From Typhlomys cinereus (Eukaryota; Chordata; Mammalia; Rodentia; Platacanthomyidae): a DNA stretch of 64,000 nt. The translations under genes and the position numbers were made by a program. The stretch spans positions 3,019,298-3,083,297 of the forward strand of contig JALPQD010000205.1 in assembly GCA_023101885.1 (NCBI GenBank), given 5' to 3'. Positions 1 through 11,788 of the stretch are shown one piece after another (within the stretch, counting starts at the first letter, position 1; every line of letters begins with the position of its first letter). The notes under the pieces were generated by a model that was not told where the DNA came from, searched no databases, and was given only the letters and a program-made list of their open reading frames with translations.

Positions 1-689
1 CCTCACGAGGCTCAGGAGCACCCGTGGTACAACAAAACCAGAGGAAACAGCTCTCTCTCTCCTTTATAAGAAGGGCAAGACCAGGAGGGGGGCACTGTAC
101 ATGACAAAGTATGAGGAATCTTTCCAAACAGGTCCTTCCTGACAACCCTCGCTACAAAAAGACAAAGGAAAATGCCTTTCTGAGAGGAGCTGAGCAGTTC
201 CACGTGGACAATGCTTATTCAAGACAGTAAGCAGCATGGAGCCAGTTTCTGCTCCTTCTCCCCTGAACCTCGGTGGCTCCACGTGACAGCCCAGCTGCAA
301 GTGTTTACATGAAGGTTTTTCATGAGGTAGAGGGGGTTCCTGTCCCAGCTGAGACCCCAGCCCCAGAGTCAGGCCAGCCCCAGCTCTAAGGATTGCCTTT
401 CTATCTCTGTCACTTGGAAATTCCCTGGCTGGCAAGCATGTAAGGTCCCTTTATCTGAATGCACAGACTTCATTTGTCACTTGGAGCCAGACTCCTCCCC
501 GATCCACCCCCATGACACATGCATTCAAAGCCTTCTGCATTTTTAATTGCATAATCGAGCTGTCGTCAGCATTTCTGAGACCATTTCTCTGACTCCTTCC
601 TTCAGCACTTTTCAGGGGAAGCAGCAATTCTCTGAGGAGGATGTCAGGAGCCCAGAATGATGTCAGGGGAGGATGCGGGCAAGTCCCTA
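1..689. other. Unique sequence, no gene seen
   Basis: Mixed-composition DNA. Short overlapping frames occur on the minus strand, but there is no splice-site pair, recognisable domain or repeat family that I can support. Confidence 0.5.
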
Positions 690-840
690 AGGGCTTGGGT
701 TCAAATCCCAAGTCAGGAGCTTACTAGCTACATGACCTTGGGAGCTTATCTACTCTCTCTAAATTCTAGTGTCTCCACAAATGAAATGGATATGATAATC
801 GTACCTTGCTCATGTAGTTATGAGGCTTAAATATAATGGC
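690..840 (-). repeat. MIR SINE fragment
   Basis: Read as given, it carries the reverse-strand MIR landmarks in order: a 'gggttcaaatccc' B-box-like block, 'ttactagcta..tgaccttggg', a pyrimidine-rich block with 'tctct', 'aaatggatatgataat' and 'gtacctt...catgtagttatgaggcttaaat'. It is diverged, as expected for a repeat shared by all mammals. Confidence 0.75.
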
Positions 841-867
841 AACCAGAAACATCCTGAATCAAAGGCA

Positions 868-1168
868 ATACTGTCCAATAGGATGGATACATTTATATAA
901 TGTCAGCCGTATGTGTGATTTTAAATTCTTTCAGTAGCTACATTTTAAATAAAGAAAAAAAAAACAAAATTAATCTTGTCTGTTTTATAAAGCTCAATGC
1001 ATCAAAACATCATCTCAACAATAATATCAATGTAAAAAGTATAAATAATGTATCTTAAGTTTCCTTTTTAAAATTAAATCTTTGGACTTCAGTGTGTTTT
1101 ATTCTTACAGTACATGTTAATGTGCACTAGGCATGTAGCAAGAGCTCAGTAGCAGCTAGACTATGTTT
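868..1168 (+). repeat. Ancient hAT-type DNA transposon remnant
   Basis: It starts with 'actgtccaatag' and continues with 'ataatgtcagccgtatgtgtgattttaaattctttcagtagc'-like sequence (given here in part), AT-rich middle, 'cttcagtgtgttttattcttacag' and a degraded end near 'gagctcagtagcagctaga'. This order matches an old eutherian non-autonomous DNA transposon whose terminus reads CTGTCCAATA. I recognise the element type but am not certain of its family name. No coding capacity. Confidence 0.55.
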
Positions 1169-1269
1169 TGGTACAAGGATAAAAGATAGTAGGTGTTCCC
1201 TTAAACAAGCTTCTTTTACTGGGGTGGTGTCTTCCCCTGCCTTGAGGGGTAGACATTGGATTAGTTTAT

Positions 1270-1562
1270 TTTTCTTGTCCCTGCAACAAGATAGCTGCCA
1301 AAAGCAATTTAAAGGAAAAAGGTTTTATCCTGGTTGTCGCTCATGTAATAGGAAAGAAAGGAATTTATGGGTGTGAGGGTTGTACTGTGTCCACTACCAG
1401 GGAGTATCTCAAAGGTGGAAGTTGGGGTTCTTTCTATTCACCCCATGAGATGGTGCTGCCCACATTCAGGGTGGGCCTGTTCTCCTTGGCTAAATCTCTC
1501 TGGAAGTGCTTTATGTCTTCTAAGTGATTCTGAATCCATTCAAGCTAAAAATTAACAGTGAC
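1270..1562 (-). repeat. Rodent MaLR-like or URR1-like repeat
   Basis: In minus orientation it has the rodent landmarks 'ctgcaacaagatagctgcc', 'gcaatttaaaggaaaaaggtt', 'gatggtgctgcccacattca', 'gggtgggcctgttctccttg' and 'gtgattctgaatcc'. This order matches a common rodent LTR-like or non-autonomous repeat that ends with an AATAAA-bearing segment. The class (MaLR LTR or hAT-like URR1) cannot be settled by eye. No protein is encoded. Confidence 0.55.
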
Positions 1563-4162
1563 ATGTATCTGCGAGTGAAACTGAAATCATCTTTAGTCCC
1601 AGTGTTGGAAGATTTTCTAAAAGTTTCTATTGTGGTCTCCCTGCAGGTCAACAGCTAATGCTCCAGTGCCCAGTCACCTGCACAGTGGTGACTCTGTGAT
1701 CCTTCTCTGACCTAGACGGGCAGAAGCCGCTGCTACTCTGGCTTGCGGTGAGCCTCGGTGGTCTGGGCCAGTCTCTTGTCAGATACTTGAATACTTAACA
1801 GGATCTTGTAGCAATCCTCAGCCTCTCATGTTCTCACCTGTCCAAGACACAGCCAGTCCGCCTTCACATGGCTTTGGTCCCAAGAAAACTACCTCCTTTA
1901 CATGATATCTGTCTACTCTCCACTTGTTTGTGAAGAGACACAAAACAAGTCACAGGCATATCTATATGGCAGACCGTATCTATGGCAGTTGGCTCTGAGT
2001 GCCCTCCCTGCCCTGAGGTTGCTCAGGATAACAGTGAAAGGCCTCACGTTTATGTTCATGCTGGTTAGCCGATCCTCGCTATGGTCCTTTTGCAAATTTC
2101 AATCCCCAGAACCAAACACAGGGTGTGGGGTGAGGGTTTTAAGGTCAAACATCCCTGGAGAGAAGGAGGGGGGACCACACCATCACTGTCACCTTAGCCA
2201 CAGACATATCCACCTTCAGTATGACTGACAGCTCTCATCCCCAAGAGACCTGTGTGTGTTAGGGCCTGGTCAGGAAGCCAGACCAGGGTGAAGGGCGCTG
2301 CCTTGGCCGTCTTCTCTCTGGGGGGGCCAACGCCACTTTCCCTGTGCCCTTCCGGCGTCGGGCAAGTTCTCAGTGGAGTTGCTCTTCATATGTGTTATAG
2401 TCAAATACAAGTGCTCAACTTGACAGTCGAAGTTTGAACTCTGGCCACATTTGTACAGAATTAGTAGCCAACCCCTGCATGAGCCTGCAGAAGGCTCAGC
2501 CCATGGTGGGTGGTTCTAGTCCTTGGACAGGTGAGTGAGATGAAGGGAACTAGCTGAGAAAGTTGGTGTTCTTCTGCATACTTGGCTAGACATGCTGGTC
2601 TGGCAAGTGAGAATTAGTCCTCTCAGCTGTGAATTTGGTGTGACCAATTCCCTTGGCCTTTGATATTGGTGTGCACTCTCCTGCCAAGTAGGACAAGGCA
2701 CTGTAACTGGAACTCTCATAAGAAAAAAATAAAACCTATTGTTCACCTAAAAGCCATTTTGTTGTGAATTTATTGGCAACATGCCGAGTAACTGCTCCAA
2801 CCTGACATGGAAATTCCTGCTTGCCAGGGTGGACTTCAAAATGCCATAAGGCCCAAGTCACAGGAGTCAGGTGGGTGATGTGTAGGGACGTTGGTCCTGG
2901 CCAACCAGGCGACTCCAGAGGAAAGGCGCAGCTGCGAGGCAAGATTAAGCTCAGCTTTGCTCCTGCGGATCAATACCTCAGTCAATCCTATTGAGCTCTC
3001 TGCCCACACATGCTCATTAGCCAGCATTACCCAAGAGGGGTAGCCTGGGACTAGAGGGGGAGGGGAAACCCCTGGCCAAAATGTTTCCCCTCACAGAGGT
3101 CAGTAGCTTCCCTGCAGGCTCATTAGCTAGTTCATGCTAAGGTGTTAATGACTTAACAGTTCTCACTTTTTTTTCTGAAGAACTTTGTAACTAGGGAATA
3201 GTTCTGGGGACCCATTATGGGGTCTGGGGTACAGACCATCTAACATGGTAAAGGGAAGAGAAGACATTAATGTGATTTCTCTATTTTTACCTTTGCCCTA
3301 GAGCTTGGAGTGCTGAACATTATTTTGAATTGGCACACTTAGTAACAGCTCTTGGTTTAAAAAAACAAATAAATAAAAGATGTGGTGCTTGCTTTTGTTT
3401 TCAATCAATTCATTGCAAAGAGGAAGGAGGAAAAGGACCAAGCTTCCTTTGCCTCTGGTCCTTCCTCTCAGTCACACTCGTTTCCCTGGCCTTTTATGAT
3501 GACATCATTTGTAAATTTATCCAAAACCTATCTCCTCACTCATCTATACAGCCTCCCTAGATTGCACCTTAATTGCTGCTTCTCGCAAGTTGATTGTTCT
3601 GAAATCACCTCTCTGAAATGTCAGAGGCTGCCTTGTCCAGCCCTGGTTTGCAGATGTGGTGGTGAAACTGTACCCCACTTTTCTCTGAGGCCGTGAGCTG
3701 TAGAGTTTCTGTCTGTGTCTTCAGACTCCTCCCCCTGCGAAACCTGCAGTGTGTTCTCCCATTCTCATTCATTCTTTCATCCATTCAACAAATGAATTGC
3801 CCAAGTGAAGAAAATTCAAACATTTACTTACACTGATCATAAAAGCATGCATGCCAATGGGCAGAGACTATAAGACATATGTAAATGGATACATGAACAA
3901 AATAACTTCAACGTAATAAGGTGTAGATAAATGTAATGAAGAAAAGAAATAAGAGGTCAAGATGACTCCTCTCAAGAAGATCGTCCATGCCCACGAAGAT
4001 ATACTCTGATGAGGACACGCTCAGAATGAGGCAGAGCATTGACTGCAGCGGGTTAGAACTAGATGGAGGGAAGGATGGGTCCTCGCAGAGTGTGAGGGGA
4101 GGGATCTATGTAGCCCATTAGGAGGATCTTGAATGCTATTTTAAACTTGTAGAGAAGCTGTT
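1563..4162. other. Unique sequence, no gene seen
   Basis: About 2.6 kb without a feature I can support. The short frames here (at most about 110 residues) overlap on both strands and have no recognisable domain. A stretch near 3755-3960 starting with repeated 'cattc' may be a very old interspersed repeat, but I could not name it. Confidence 0.4.
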
Positions 4163-4474
4163 TGTCATTTCTTCCATCACTGCAACCAAATACCTGGTGA
4201 GAAGAAATGGTAGGCTCTCCATCTCATGGAGGAGGATGCAGGGTGGCTGGGATTCCATCCACGGCAGTAGGATCTGAGAAGTGATGTCAGGTGAGGAAGC
4301 AGAGGTGGGAACAACACATGGCTATAGCCTTCTATCCCTGGTGCTAGGGCTGTTGGTCTGCAAGCCAGGCCCCATGTCCAAAAGATGCCACAACTTCCAA
4401 AAGTAACATTATGGAACCAAATGCTCGAATACATGAACCTGTGTGGGAGATAATGCATTCAAACCATAATAGTG
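4163..4474 (-). repeat. MaLR-like LTR remnant
   Basis: Minus-orientation LTR landmarks: 'cttccatcactgcaaccaaa' and 'tacctggtga' at the left end, a middle with 'gatgtcaggtgaggaagcag', 'gccaggccccatgtcc', and a right end 'gcattcaaaccataatagtg'. That right end is the reverse complement of the TG-start of a MaLR-type LTR. It looks like a solo, diverged LTR with no internal region next to it. Confidence 0.5.
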
Positions 4475-7455
4475 TTGAGGGCTTAACTATGGCCCAGCAC
4501 AGTCCTATGTATCTTTTGTGGGATTAAGCAAAGGAAAATGGACTGGGTACTTAGGAATGATGCGGAGTAAAAATTCAGAGGCTGTTGCTTTCATCTAGAT
4601 AGATGAGAGATGGTGATCTGGGCCAATGGAAAGAAAGAAATAGCTTCCAGAGACTTATGAATGAGATGAGCAGAATTTGCTTATGTCGTGGGTATGTGGA
4701 TGTGGGTGAGGGACAAATGACTAGCAAGTGAACAGATGTGTCATGATCAAAGCACAAAGCAAGTGGTAAACAACAGTGTCTTATATCATGCCACGACGTA
4801 GTCCATCCCGCTGGCCTGACAAAATCACCATAGGAAGAAAATGGCTTCAAGGAAGTACATTTTCCTGGATAAGTCATGGCATGTTTTCTCTTTCTATAAA
4901 ATGCTGTTTGGCTGTTGCGTGTATCTGTTGCTTAATATTTAGTGAAATCATTAACAGCTTTGGATGTCCCTCAGCTTTGATTAAATTAAACAGAGATGAA
5001 AAATTTAATATAGGGACTCTTGAATGGCCTGGATTTCTTAAGTTGGCTACAAAACAAATTTTGTTATATGTGTGATTATTATGAAGCCTTAAAAAACAAA
5101 ATCTATGTCGAATCTCCTGAAGCCCTTTAAAGCCATTTGTATGAGGAACCTGACCCTTTTGATAAAGAAAATGTTTCTCACGTCTACAATTTTAGCTATG
5201 CATGCTTAAGAATTTTTAGAAATATGCCACACCATTGTCTATTGAACTTCTAGTCAGCAGTTAATAGTTAACCTGTCCTAGGACATGATATTTCAGTTAT
5301 TGTTTAAGGAAGCTTGATTTTTTCCAGAACAGAAAAATACTGGTTATGTTCCAATTATTGTCTTTCACTCTTACGGTTGATTTGCTTATGAAACTGCAAC
5401 TTCCTTTTGCTTGCCAAAATATTTGTACTTAAACTATAGCTTTGTGCCACAATAAACAGACTCAGATTCACCTTCCACTAGAGCTGTGTGTCTCTGTTTC
5501 CCATCGCCAACTCCTTCAACCCACCTGGTTCAGGATCCCTGGATCCCCTGTCCTGGTCCCTACTCAGTCGGTCCGTGGCAATATCAGACACATTTGCTTT
5601 GCAATGTCTGTGAGGTGGTTATGGCAAATATGGATAGATATGCATACCTAGAACTCAAACCCTCCCTCCCACCAAACATTCCAATTCCCGTCCTGCCCAC
5701 ATGATCTAGTACTACTGAGGCTGCCCACATGATCTAGTACTACTGAGGAGCCACGATGGCTGTGCTCACAGATCTCCAGTATCACCAGAGAGCTAAGGAC
5801 CACTGAGAGAAGCAGCAGCCAGGAGTATTTCCCATGGAACCTTGCCCTCTGATTCCATGCTGCAGCACTGGTCTTTCCCTGCAGTGCTCTGAAAGGGCTG
5901 CTTCTCTTCAAGCAATCACTGCAGATGCTGTATGTATCTCTTGGCCATCACAGAAAGTACTCAACAAGCATTTGTTCTGTTTGTCAACGTGGAAGTAAAT
6001 GTCCATGTCTGTCTTATTCTAATTGGCACTATGTCTTGTAAGTGGAGAAGCTTATTGTCTATTACTTTTGATTTTTGATACAAACCTATTTTAGGCATTA
6101 CATAAATCCATGGTGAAGACATGAAATAAAGGAAATTATAATGTGATAACCACACAAAGGGGACAGAAGAAAGACTGGTGCATTGTTTGCCTTAAGGATG
6201 TAACCTAGATACGTTTCCATTATGGATTCAATGATGGATGGGTCCCATGGAACATGATTCATGATTTCTAGCTTTTACTTCTCCCTTAATTTAGCAACTA
6301 AAAGCAGTTTAAAATGTGTTCCTGTTCTTGGGTATATAGATTGACTTCTAATAAAGCTTTAACAAGACTGAGATTCTATGCTTTCTTATTTTTATGCTGT
6401 TTCAGTTTTATAACCCATTCCTACAAACAAAACACCTGACCCAAGCAACACAGGGACAAGAGAGTCACAGCACAGAGCTGAGGAAACTGGTCATATGCAC
6501 ACCGAGAGCAAAGGACAAGGGCCAATGCATGCATACTCACCTTTTTGCCAGTGTGCCAATGCTAATGTAGGGGATGTGCCAGTTCTTATACAGTGGATGG
6601 TGATGCCCACCATGGATGGAGCCATCAAGACCATCTCCTTCAGGCTTGCCCAGAAACCTGTCTTAAACTAGAGAACCCCTCTCAGTTGTGCCTGGAATCC
6701 TACCTCTTGGATGTTAGGATGACTATTAGTAACCATCACATACAGGTAGAAAACTGTAAAGTACATTGTAATGAATGTATGTATGCTTAACCTCTGTATT
6801 ACTAAGCATGTTTCGTGTTGTCATAACATTTTCCCCACAAAAATGACAATAGTTACTGACTTACCTGCTATCAGCATGCTGAGAACCAAGCCATGGCATC
6901 AGCAAATGCCACACCAGCACCTTTTTTTTTCCTATTTTGGATGGCACCCAGGAGCTTGAATTTATATGCTGAAGTTAATGAAGCTATATTTGCTAAAACA
7001 GCCTATTATTGTGTATGGTCTGAGAAGATGACAAAACTCAGCACATATAATCAAATGGATTGCCTCCCTCCAACTCCAGAAGCATCGAGGCCAGAGAGTG
7101 AAAATCTAGGGTATATGATGGTAGTGATGACTGAATTCTCATAAACAATGCTGGTTCATTTTCTTACCAATTACCTCACTATTACTGAAATACAGTTTAA
7201 ATACCACGTCTGAATTAAGTCTTTGTATCCTCCTTAAAAGACTTATCTAGTCTGCCTTTACTTCTTTGTACCTAATCTTGTGAACCAGTGAGATTTGCTT
7301 TCTTTTGTAGTTTTTCAAACCAAAAGCAACTTTGTGATAGACATTTTATTTCATACATGAGAGAATTAAAATTTAAAAGTTTCCTATATTTTCACATTAC
7401 AACAAACACACAGTGAAAATGTGGATTAAAAGGGAATTTTTTTACAGGAAGTACG
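4475..7455. other. Unique sequence, no gene seen
   Basis: Apart from the 28-bp tandem duplication near 5.7 kb, I see no repeat family, splice-bounded frame or RNA gene. Frames stay below about 100 residues. Confidence 0.4.
5693..5748. repeat. Perfect 28-bp tandem duplication
   Basis: The unit at 5693-5720, starting 'ctgcccacatgatctag', is repeated base for base at 5721-5748. Two copies with no mismatches point to a recent replication-slippage or short-duplication event, or to an assembly artefact. Confidence 0.9.
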
Positions 7456-7822
7456 TGTGATGATTTGAAATATGAGTTGTCCCCGGTAGGTTCATGTGTA
7501 TGCATTCTTAGCTGCGGTTGATGTTTGGGAAGATATGGCAGCTTGAGGAGGTGGAGGGAGGCACTCACAGGCCTGGACCTTGAGGTTAATTGGAGTCTGC
7601 TTTCACTAGAAGTTTGTTCTTACACTTTGCAGCTAGCTATCTTGACCTCTAAAATACCAGCAGTGATCTAAGCCTCCTTAGCTGCTGCTGCCTGCCATGT
7701 CTCTTCCACTAGAATAGACTATTACCCCCCTCTGGAACTAGAAGCCAAATAAATTTCCCTTTCTCCCTACGGTGGGTTGCATGAGTCATGTCTCACAGCA
7801 GCAGAGCGAGTAACTGTGACAG
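7456..7822 (+). repeat. Solo MaLR-like LTR
   Basis: Begins 'tgtgatgatttgaaatatg' followed by 'gttgtccccggtaggttcat', continues with 'gaggaggtggagg', 'gaccttgaggttaattgg', 'ctgctgctgcctgccatgtc', 'ctctggaactagaagcc' and 'aaataaatttcc' (a polyadenylation-type signal), and ends '..cagcagagcgagtaactgtgacag'-like. The order and TG/CA-type ends fit a MaLR-type LTR in plus orientation. No internal retroviral genes adjoin it. Confidence 0.6.
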
Positions 7823-8032
7823 TAGACAAGCGGAAATGAAAACCCTCTGACTCCATGAACAGTAGTAGCTCTACAGCCATGAATGGCAGATAAGCAATCA
7901 AAGGTTGACCCACCCACAAAGTCTGTAAGAGACCAAAGATCAGGAACAGAGACAGAACAGAAAAGTACCAAGTCGTAACACGGAAACGCTGACAAAACAG
8001 TGCCAACAACTAAACGAGCAAGTTCAGGAGAA

Positions 8033-8165
8033 GGGGACAGTGGCACAGACCCGTGATTCCAGCACTGGGGAGCTGAGGCAGGAGGAGCAAGATCAAGGCC
8101 AATCTGGACTATATAGATAGTCCTTGTCTCAAGAGGGGAAAAAAAAAAAAAAAAAAAAAAAAAAA
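8033..8165 (+). repeat. B1-like (7SL-derived) SINE with poly(A)
   Basis: Contains the B1 landmarks 'cagtggcacagacccgtgat', 'tccagcactggggagctgag', 'gcaggaggagcaagatcaag', 'gccaatctggactatatag' and 'ccttgtctcaagagggg', ending in 27 consecutive A (8139-8165). The 7SL-like body and long A tail identify a Pol III retroposon in plus orientation. It is diverged from mouse B1. Imperfect flanks ('agttcagga' before, 'aactcagga' after) may be a decayed target-site duplication. Confidence 0.7.
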
Positions 8166-8220
8166 GAATGAACTCAGGATTGAGCCAAACAAAATAAATC
8201 TATTATGAAAAGGAAAATGA

Positions 8221-8500
8221 GCGGTCATTTTGACTTGGTGAAGACAGAATCTCAATGTAGTTTCAGTTTGCATATCTCTGATGGCTCATAACATTAAGCA
8301 CTTTGAAGAAAAAAAAAATCTGCCATTTGCAGTTTTTTCTTCCAGACCTGTCTATTTAACTCATTGGCCTATTCACTGATTGGAGGATGTGTTTCTGGTG
8401 TTCAGTTTTTAGAGGTTTCTCCTCCTAGGTTCTAGTTATTTATCTCCTATCAGAAATACATTTCTGTAGACTGTCTCTGCCCTGTTCTGCTGCCTAATTT
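8221..8500 (-). repeat. Inverted 5' segment of an L1 (ORF2 part)
   Basis: In the minus direction the sequence follows the late-middle part of mammalian L1 ORF2. On the plus strand this shows as 'tttgcatatctctgatggct', a gap, 'gccatttgcagttttttctt', 'cctattcactgattgg', 'ttctagttatttat' and 'agactgtctctgccctgt'. It directly abuts a plus-oriented L1 segment that carries the next part of ORF2, as expected from twin priming. Many stops; not functional. Confidence 0.65.
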
Positions 8501-8531
8501 TTTTTAAATATATAGAGTGCCCCATGTCCTA

Positions 8532-8800
8532 GCCCATCTCACCAGAAGTGATGCCGCTGAGGCTGTGGAGAAAGAGGAAGCTTTAAACATTGCCGATGGG
8601 ATTTCCACTATAGAAGTCAGTAAAAAGGCTCCTCGAGGAGCCGAAAGTAGAATCACCGCATGATCCAGCTCTTGCACTGCTGACTGTGGACCCCAAGGAC
8701 TCTACGTCAGCATCCCACAGATGCTGCCCATGTTTATTCTCCTGCTGTTGACATTAGCCAGGAAATACAGCTCCCTTTGTGGATCAGGGGCTTCTGGCCA
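8532..8800 (+). repeat. L1 ORF2 3' segment, decayed
   Basis: Plus-strand L1 landmarks: 'cccatctcaccagaagtgat', 'gaggctgtggagaaagagga', 'attgccgatgggatttcc', 'catgatccagctcttgcact', 'cccatgtttattctcctgct', 'ttagccaggaaatac'. These correspond in order to the part of ORF2 just before the C-terminus. It forms the sense half of an inverted L1 insertion with 8221-8500. No long frame survives. Confidence 0.65.
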
Positions 8801-9649
8801 CACTAAGATTTGTAGTCTGTGGGCTGGGCAGACCCCCCCCTCTTCCTAAGGTTCTCTAGATTCTTGGGATTGCTAATGTTTTCTTGAGACAGGAGGAGGG
8901 TTGGGTTTCCTAGTGGGAGTAAGGAAAGCAACGGAGCTCTCTGTACAGGCGCGAGGATTTTGTTTACTTACCAACCTTGTATTTCTCTCTCTACTGGAGA
9001 GATGCAGGTTGAGGATGTGCTGGAGCATCAGAGACTTCAGCTCTACAGCAAGACAGGCGACCAGGGAATGATGCGCCTGCTAACTTCAGGCTCAGAGTTA
9101 TCATGTTCCGTAGCTATTCTCAGTGGATTAAGTCTGCTCTCTGCCATCAAGGGTAGAGGCACTTTTCCCTGGGCACTGCACTGTCTGAGCCACATTGCCT
9201 GCCACCTGTGGCCTGTGGCTAATCAGCGTCCGGCCAGCTGCTTCTGCTTCTCAGAGTGTGTCTCATCCAAGGGCTGAGGCAGGCTGTGTTCAGGCTCCTT
9301 GATTTGCAGTCACACAGAGTGACAAAGTGAGATTCCTCTCCACTTCTAGGAACCACTGTGTTACCATAACTGGATCTGAGATTCAGGAGGACTATGGACT
9401 TATCCTGAGCTATGTCTGCCTGTCTCTTTCCATGAGGGCGTGAGGGCTTACCTTCTGGATAAAGTGCCCATCCTGGGTAGCCATGTATACAGTTGTGTTT
9501 GATTCAGTACTTCTCTTCAGTGCATCACCTGAAGTTTTCCCCCACACTTTTCAGCTGCCTTTGTGAACTTCAAAAACTTCTCTGTTTGGAATGAGGTCTG
9601 TTTTTTTTTTATATACTGACTCTTCAGGTGACAAAAAAAAAAAAAAAGA
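8801..9649. other. Unique sequence, no gene seen
   Basis: No recognised repeat or gene. A 105-residue frame at 8960-9277 has no recognisable motif and no good exon borders. T and A homopolymer runs lie near 9601-9647. Confidence 0.4.
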
Positions 9650-9770
9650 ACTTTTACTACCAGTTTTTGGTGCTGGGATGGGGGATGTAGTTTTTCAGTG
9701 CTAGGATTTGAACCCAGGTCTCCATGCAAAGATGCAAAGCATATGGTCTACCACTGAGCTACAAGCCCAA
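9650..9770 (-). repeat. ID-like tRNA-derived SINE
   Basis: Reverse complement begins 'gggcttgtagctcagtggta' (A box), then 'gaccatatgctttgcat', and 'gagacctgggttcaaatcct' (B box), then an A-rich tail. This is the layout of rodent ID elements derived from an alanine-tRNA/BC1-type gene. The insert after the B box is not typical, so a relative of ID is possible. Confidence 0.65.
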
Positions 9771-11091
9771 TCTGTGAATGAGAATTTTTTTTAAAGCTCA
9801 ATGGTGAGCATCTGTCCATTTAAACACTGATCATTAAACTTATGGAAATTATAGTTACAGAACAAAATGTAATGCCGTAAATTCAAATAAGTGTAAAAAT
9901 AGAAAAATTTACAAGTATTGGAGTCACGTGAAGGGAAAGATAAAAAGATTTGTGATGTTATGCCCCTACTTTATAGGAATAAGTTAAAATGTTGAAAATT
10001 AAAGTGTATCACTTTAAAAATCTTTATTTCAACATTAATAGCTCTATAAATAATTTTGATACATCGCTTTAAAATATAAAATATTTATATATTTACATTT
10101 ATATATTTACATTTACATTTATATATATATTTACATTGTATATAAATATAAATTTATAAAATATTTTTTGAGTTAAGAAAACATGTATTTGAAAAGTAAT
10201 ATATAGTCTTCCGTAAGTTCAAGTAGCATCAAATTTAATATTTTATTTCAAGTAACACTTAAATTTGTAGAAAAATAAATTACTTCTAAAGATTAGAAGC
10301 CAATATGTCAGGATATTGATAATGATGTACTTTAATTAACGGGAGTCAAGATTTCTATTTCATCTTAGCTCTTTTCAGAACTGTTTAATATCTCAAAATA
10401 AATTAAATAAACAAAGCAAGAGTTAGAGCTTTTGACTTGAACAACTGGAGGTATGTTAACACATTGTGTCTGCAGGACATGAGGAGATATGTGTACACTG
10501 CTAGAAAAGGAAATGAGCTATTCCATCCTTTGTCTTACCTTTATTCCTCGAACTCTTTCTCCTGTTCCTGGGTCCCTGTAATGTTTCCCTCAGTTCTGTG
10601 GGCTAGAAGAAGTATCCCTCAGAGTAATACTGAAAAGGTCTCCTTCCGATCTGCCATGCAAGAGCCTCAGGTCAGTAGCTTCTCTTCTGTGAGCCTTGGG
10701 GCCTCTTCTATGATGTTATCACCTGCCTGGGGTGAGGATTTCACACAGTTACTCTGAAGCCCCTTGGGCTGGCCTTGGGGAGCAGGGAGAATCAACTCCG
10801 CACTGTGGGAGGGAAGGGGAGCCCCGACTTTCCCCAGCCTTGGAAGAGGAGAGCTAGCAGCACAAACATGCTGATCATTTTTATTAGGTGTAAAGGGAAT
10901 TTGGCTTTGGACTGTGGATTTTAAATCACTATATCTAGGCTCAGACATATCTTTACAAATCAAAATAGAAACCATCAACATATTTGGCCTAGGAAAGTAA
11001 GTTTCTTTACTCCTGTACTGTAAGAAGTCATCCCTCAGGAGTCACAAAATTCTGGGAAAACATTTTTTGTATCTTGTTGGTTATAGAAACA
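9771..11091. other. AT-rich unique sequence
   Basis: Contains a strongly AT-rich, imperfect 'tatatttacattta' repeat tract at about 10080-10165. No gene, RNA or known repeat family recognised in the rest. Confidence 0.45.
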
Positions 11092-11788
11092 TTTTTTAAA
11101 TTTAATTTAGCTTACAAACAAAATGCGTTTATACCTTTGCCCCACTCGGTACCTACCTCCCTCCTCTCCCTCCTCCTTATCCACACACCTTTCTCCCACA
11201 CTCCCCTCCCTTCATTAATTCTGCCTGTCCCTGCCCCCCATCCTGTCCCTCTGCTTGTGTATAGGACACCCTTTGGGGGTGCCTGCATTGGTAAGGGAGT
11301 CAGATTTCTGTTGTACTATATATGTGGTACTTCAGTGGGCAAAGTCGTAAGTTCCTCTTTCCTTGCCCAGGACCTGCCTCAGAGACACTCTCTAAGAGCA
11401 ACTGTTTCTTCTAAGATCCTAGTCAGTCTTTGGGGAATGCTGACATGTCAGCCATTGTGTAGATCTAGTGATGGAAGTTCTCACTTCTGGGTGAACTTCT
11501 GGGTACAGCACCTGTGCTGGCTGGATTGTGTTGGTCAGATGTACCTCACCCCACCTTTAGACGCTTACAATCTTGCTGCCCCCTCTTCTGAAAGGTTCCC
11601 TGAGCTTTAGTGTGGGTTATGATTTTGATAAACTGACTAGAGCTAACATCCAGGTTCGCTGATATTCTGTACTTCCGGTCTGATGTGGTTTTCTGCCTCA
11701 CTCGTTCGTCTTCCACTCTAATAAGGTGCATCTTGAGTGAGCTCTGGGAATTTTTCTTATCTGAGAGTTTTAAAAAAGAGTGCTTAGA
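11092..11788 (-). repeat. Older L1, 3' UTR part (left half)
   Basis: Minus-oriented L1 3' UTR: its reverse complement ends 'gagtggggcaaaggtataaa' then an AT-rich terminus, and holds a purine-rich G block (rc of 11150-11235) and a 'gcagcaagattgtaagcg' block that matches the 'gcggtaagattgtaagagc' block of the other L1 copies here. The element is interrupted at 11788 by the plus-strand L1 that follows and resumes at 13186. Confidence 0.65.

Noticed and set aside
9650..9770. Possible tRNA gene
   Set aside because: Box A and B are tRNA-like but the sequence cannot form an acceptor stem and carries a SINE tail.
11074..11610. 178-codon plus-strand frame, the longest in the window
   Set aside because: It is the antisense of an L1 3' UTR, whose G-rich block reads as Pro/Leu/Ser.
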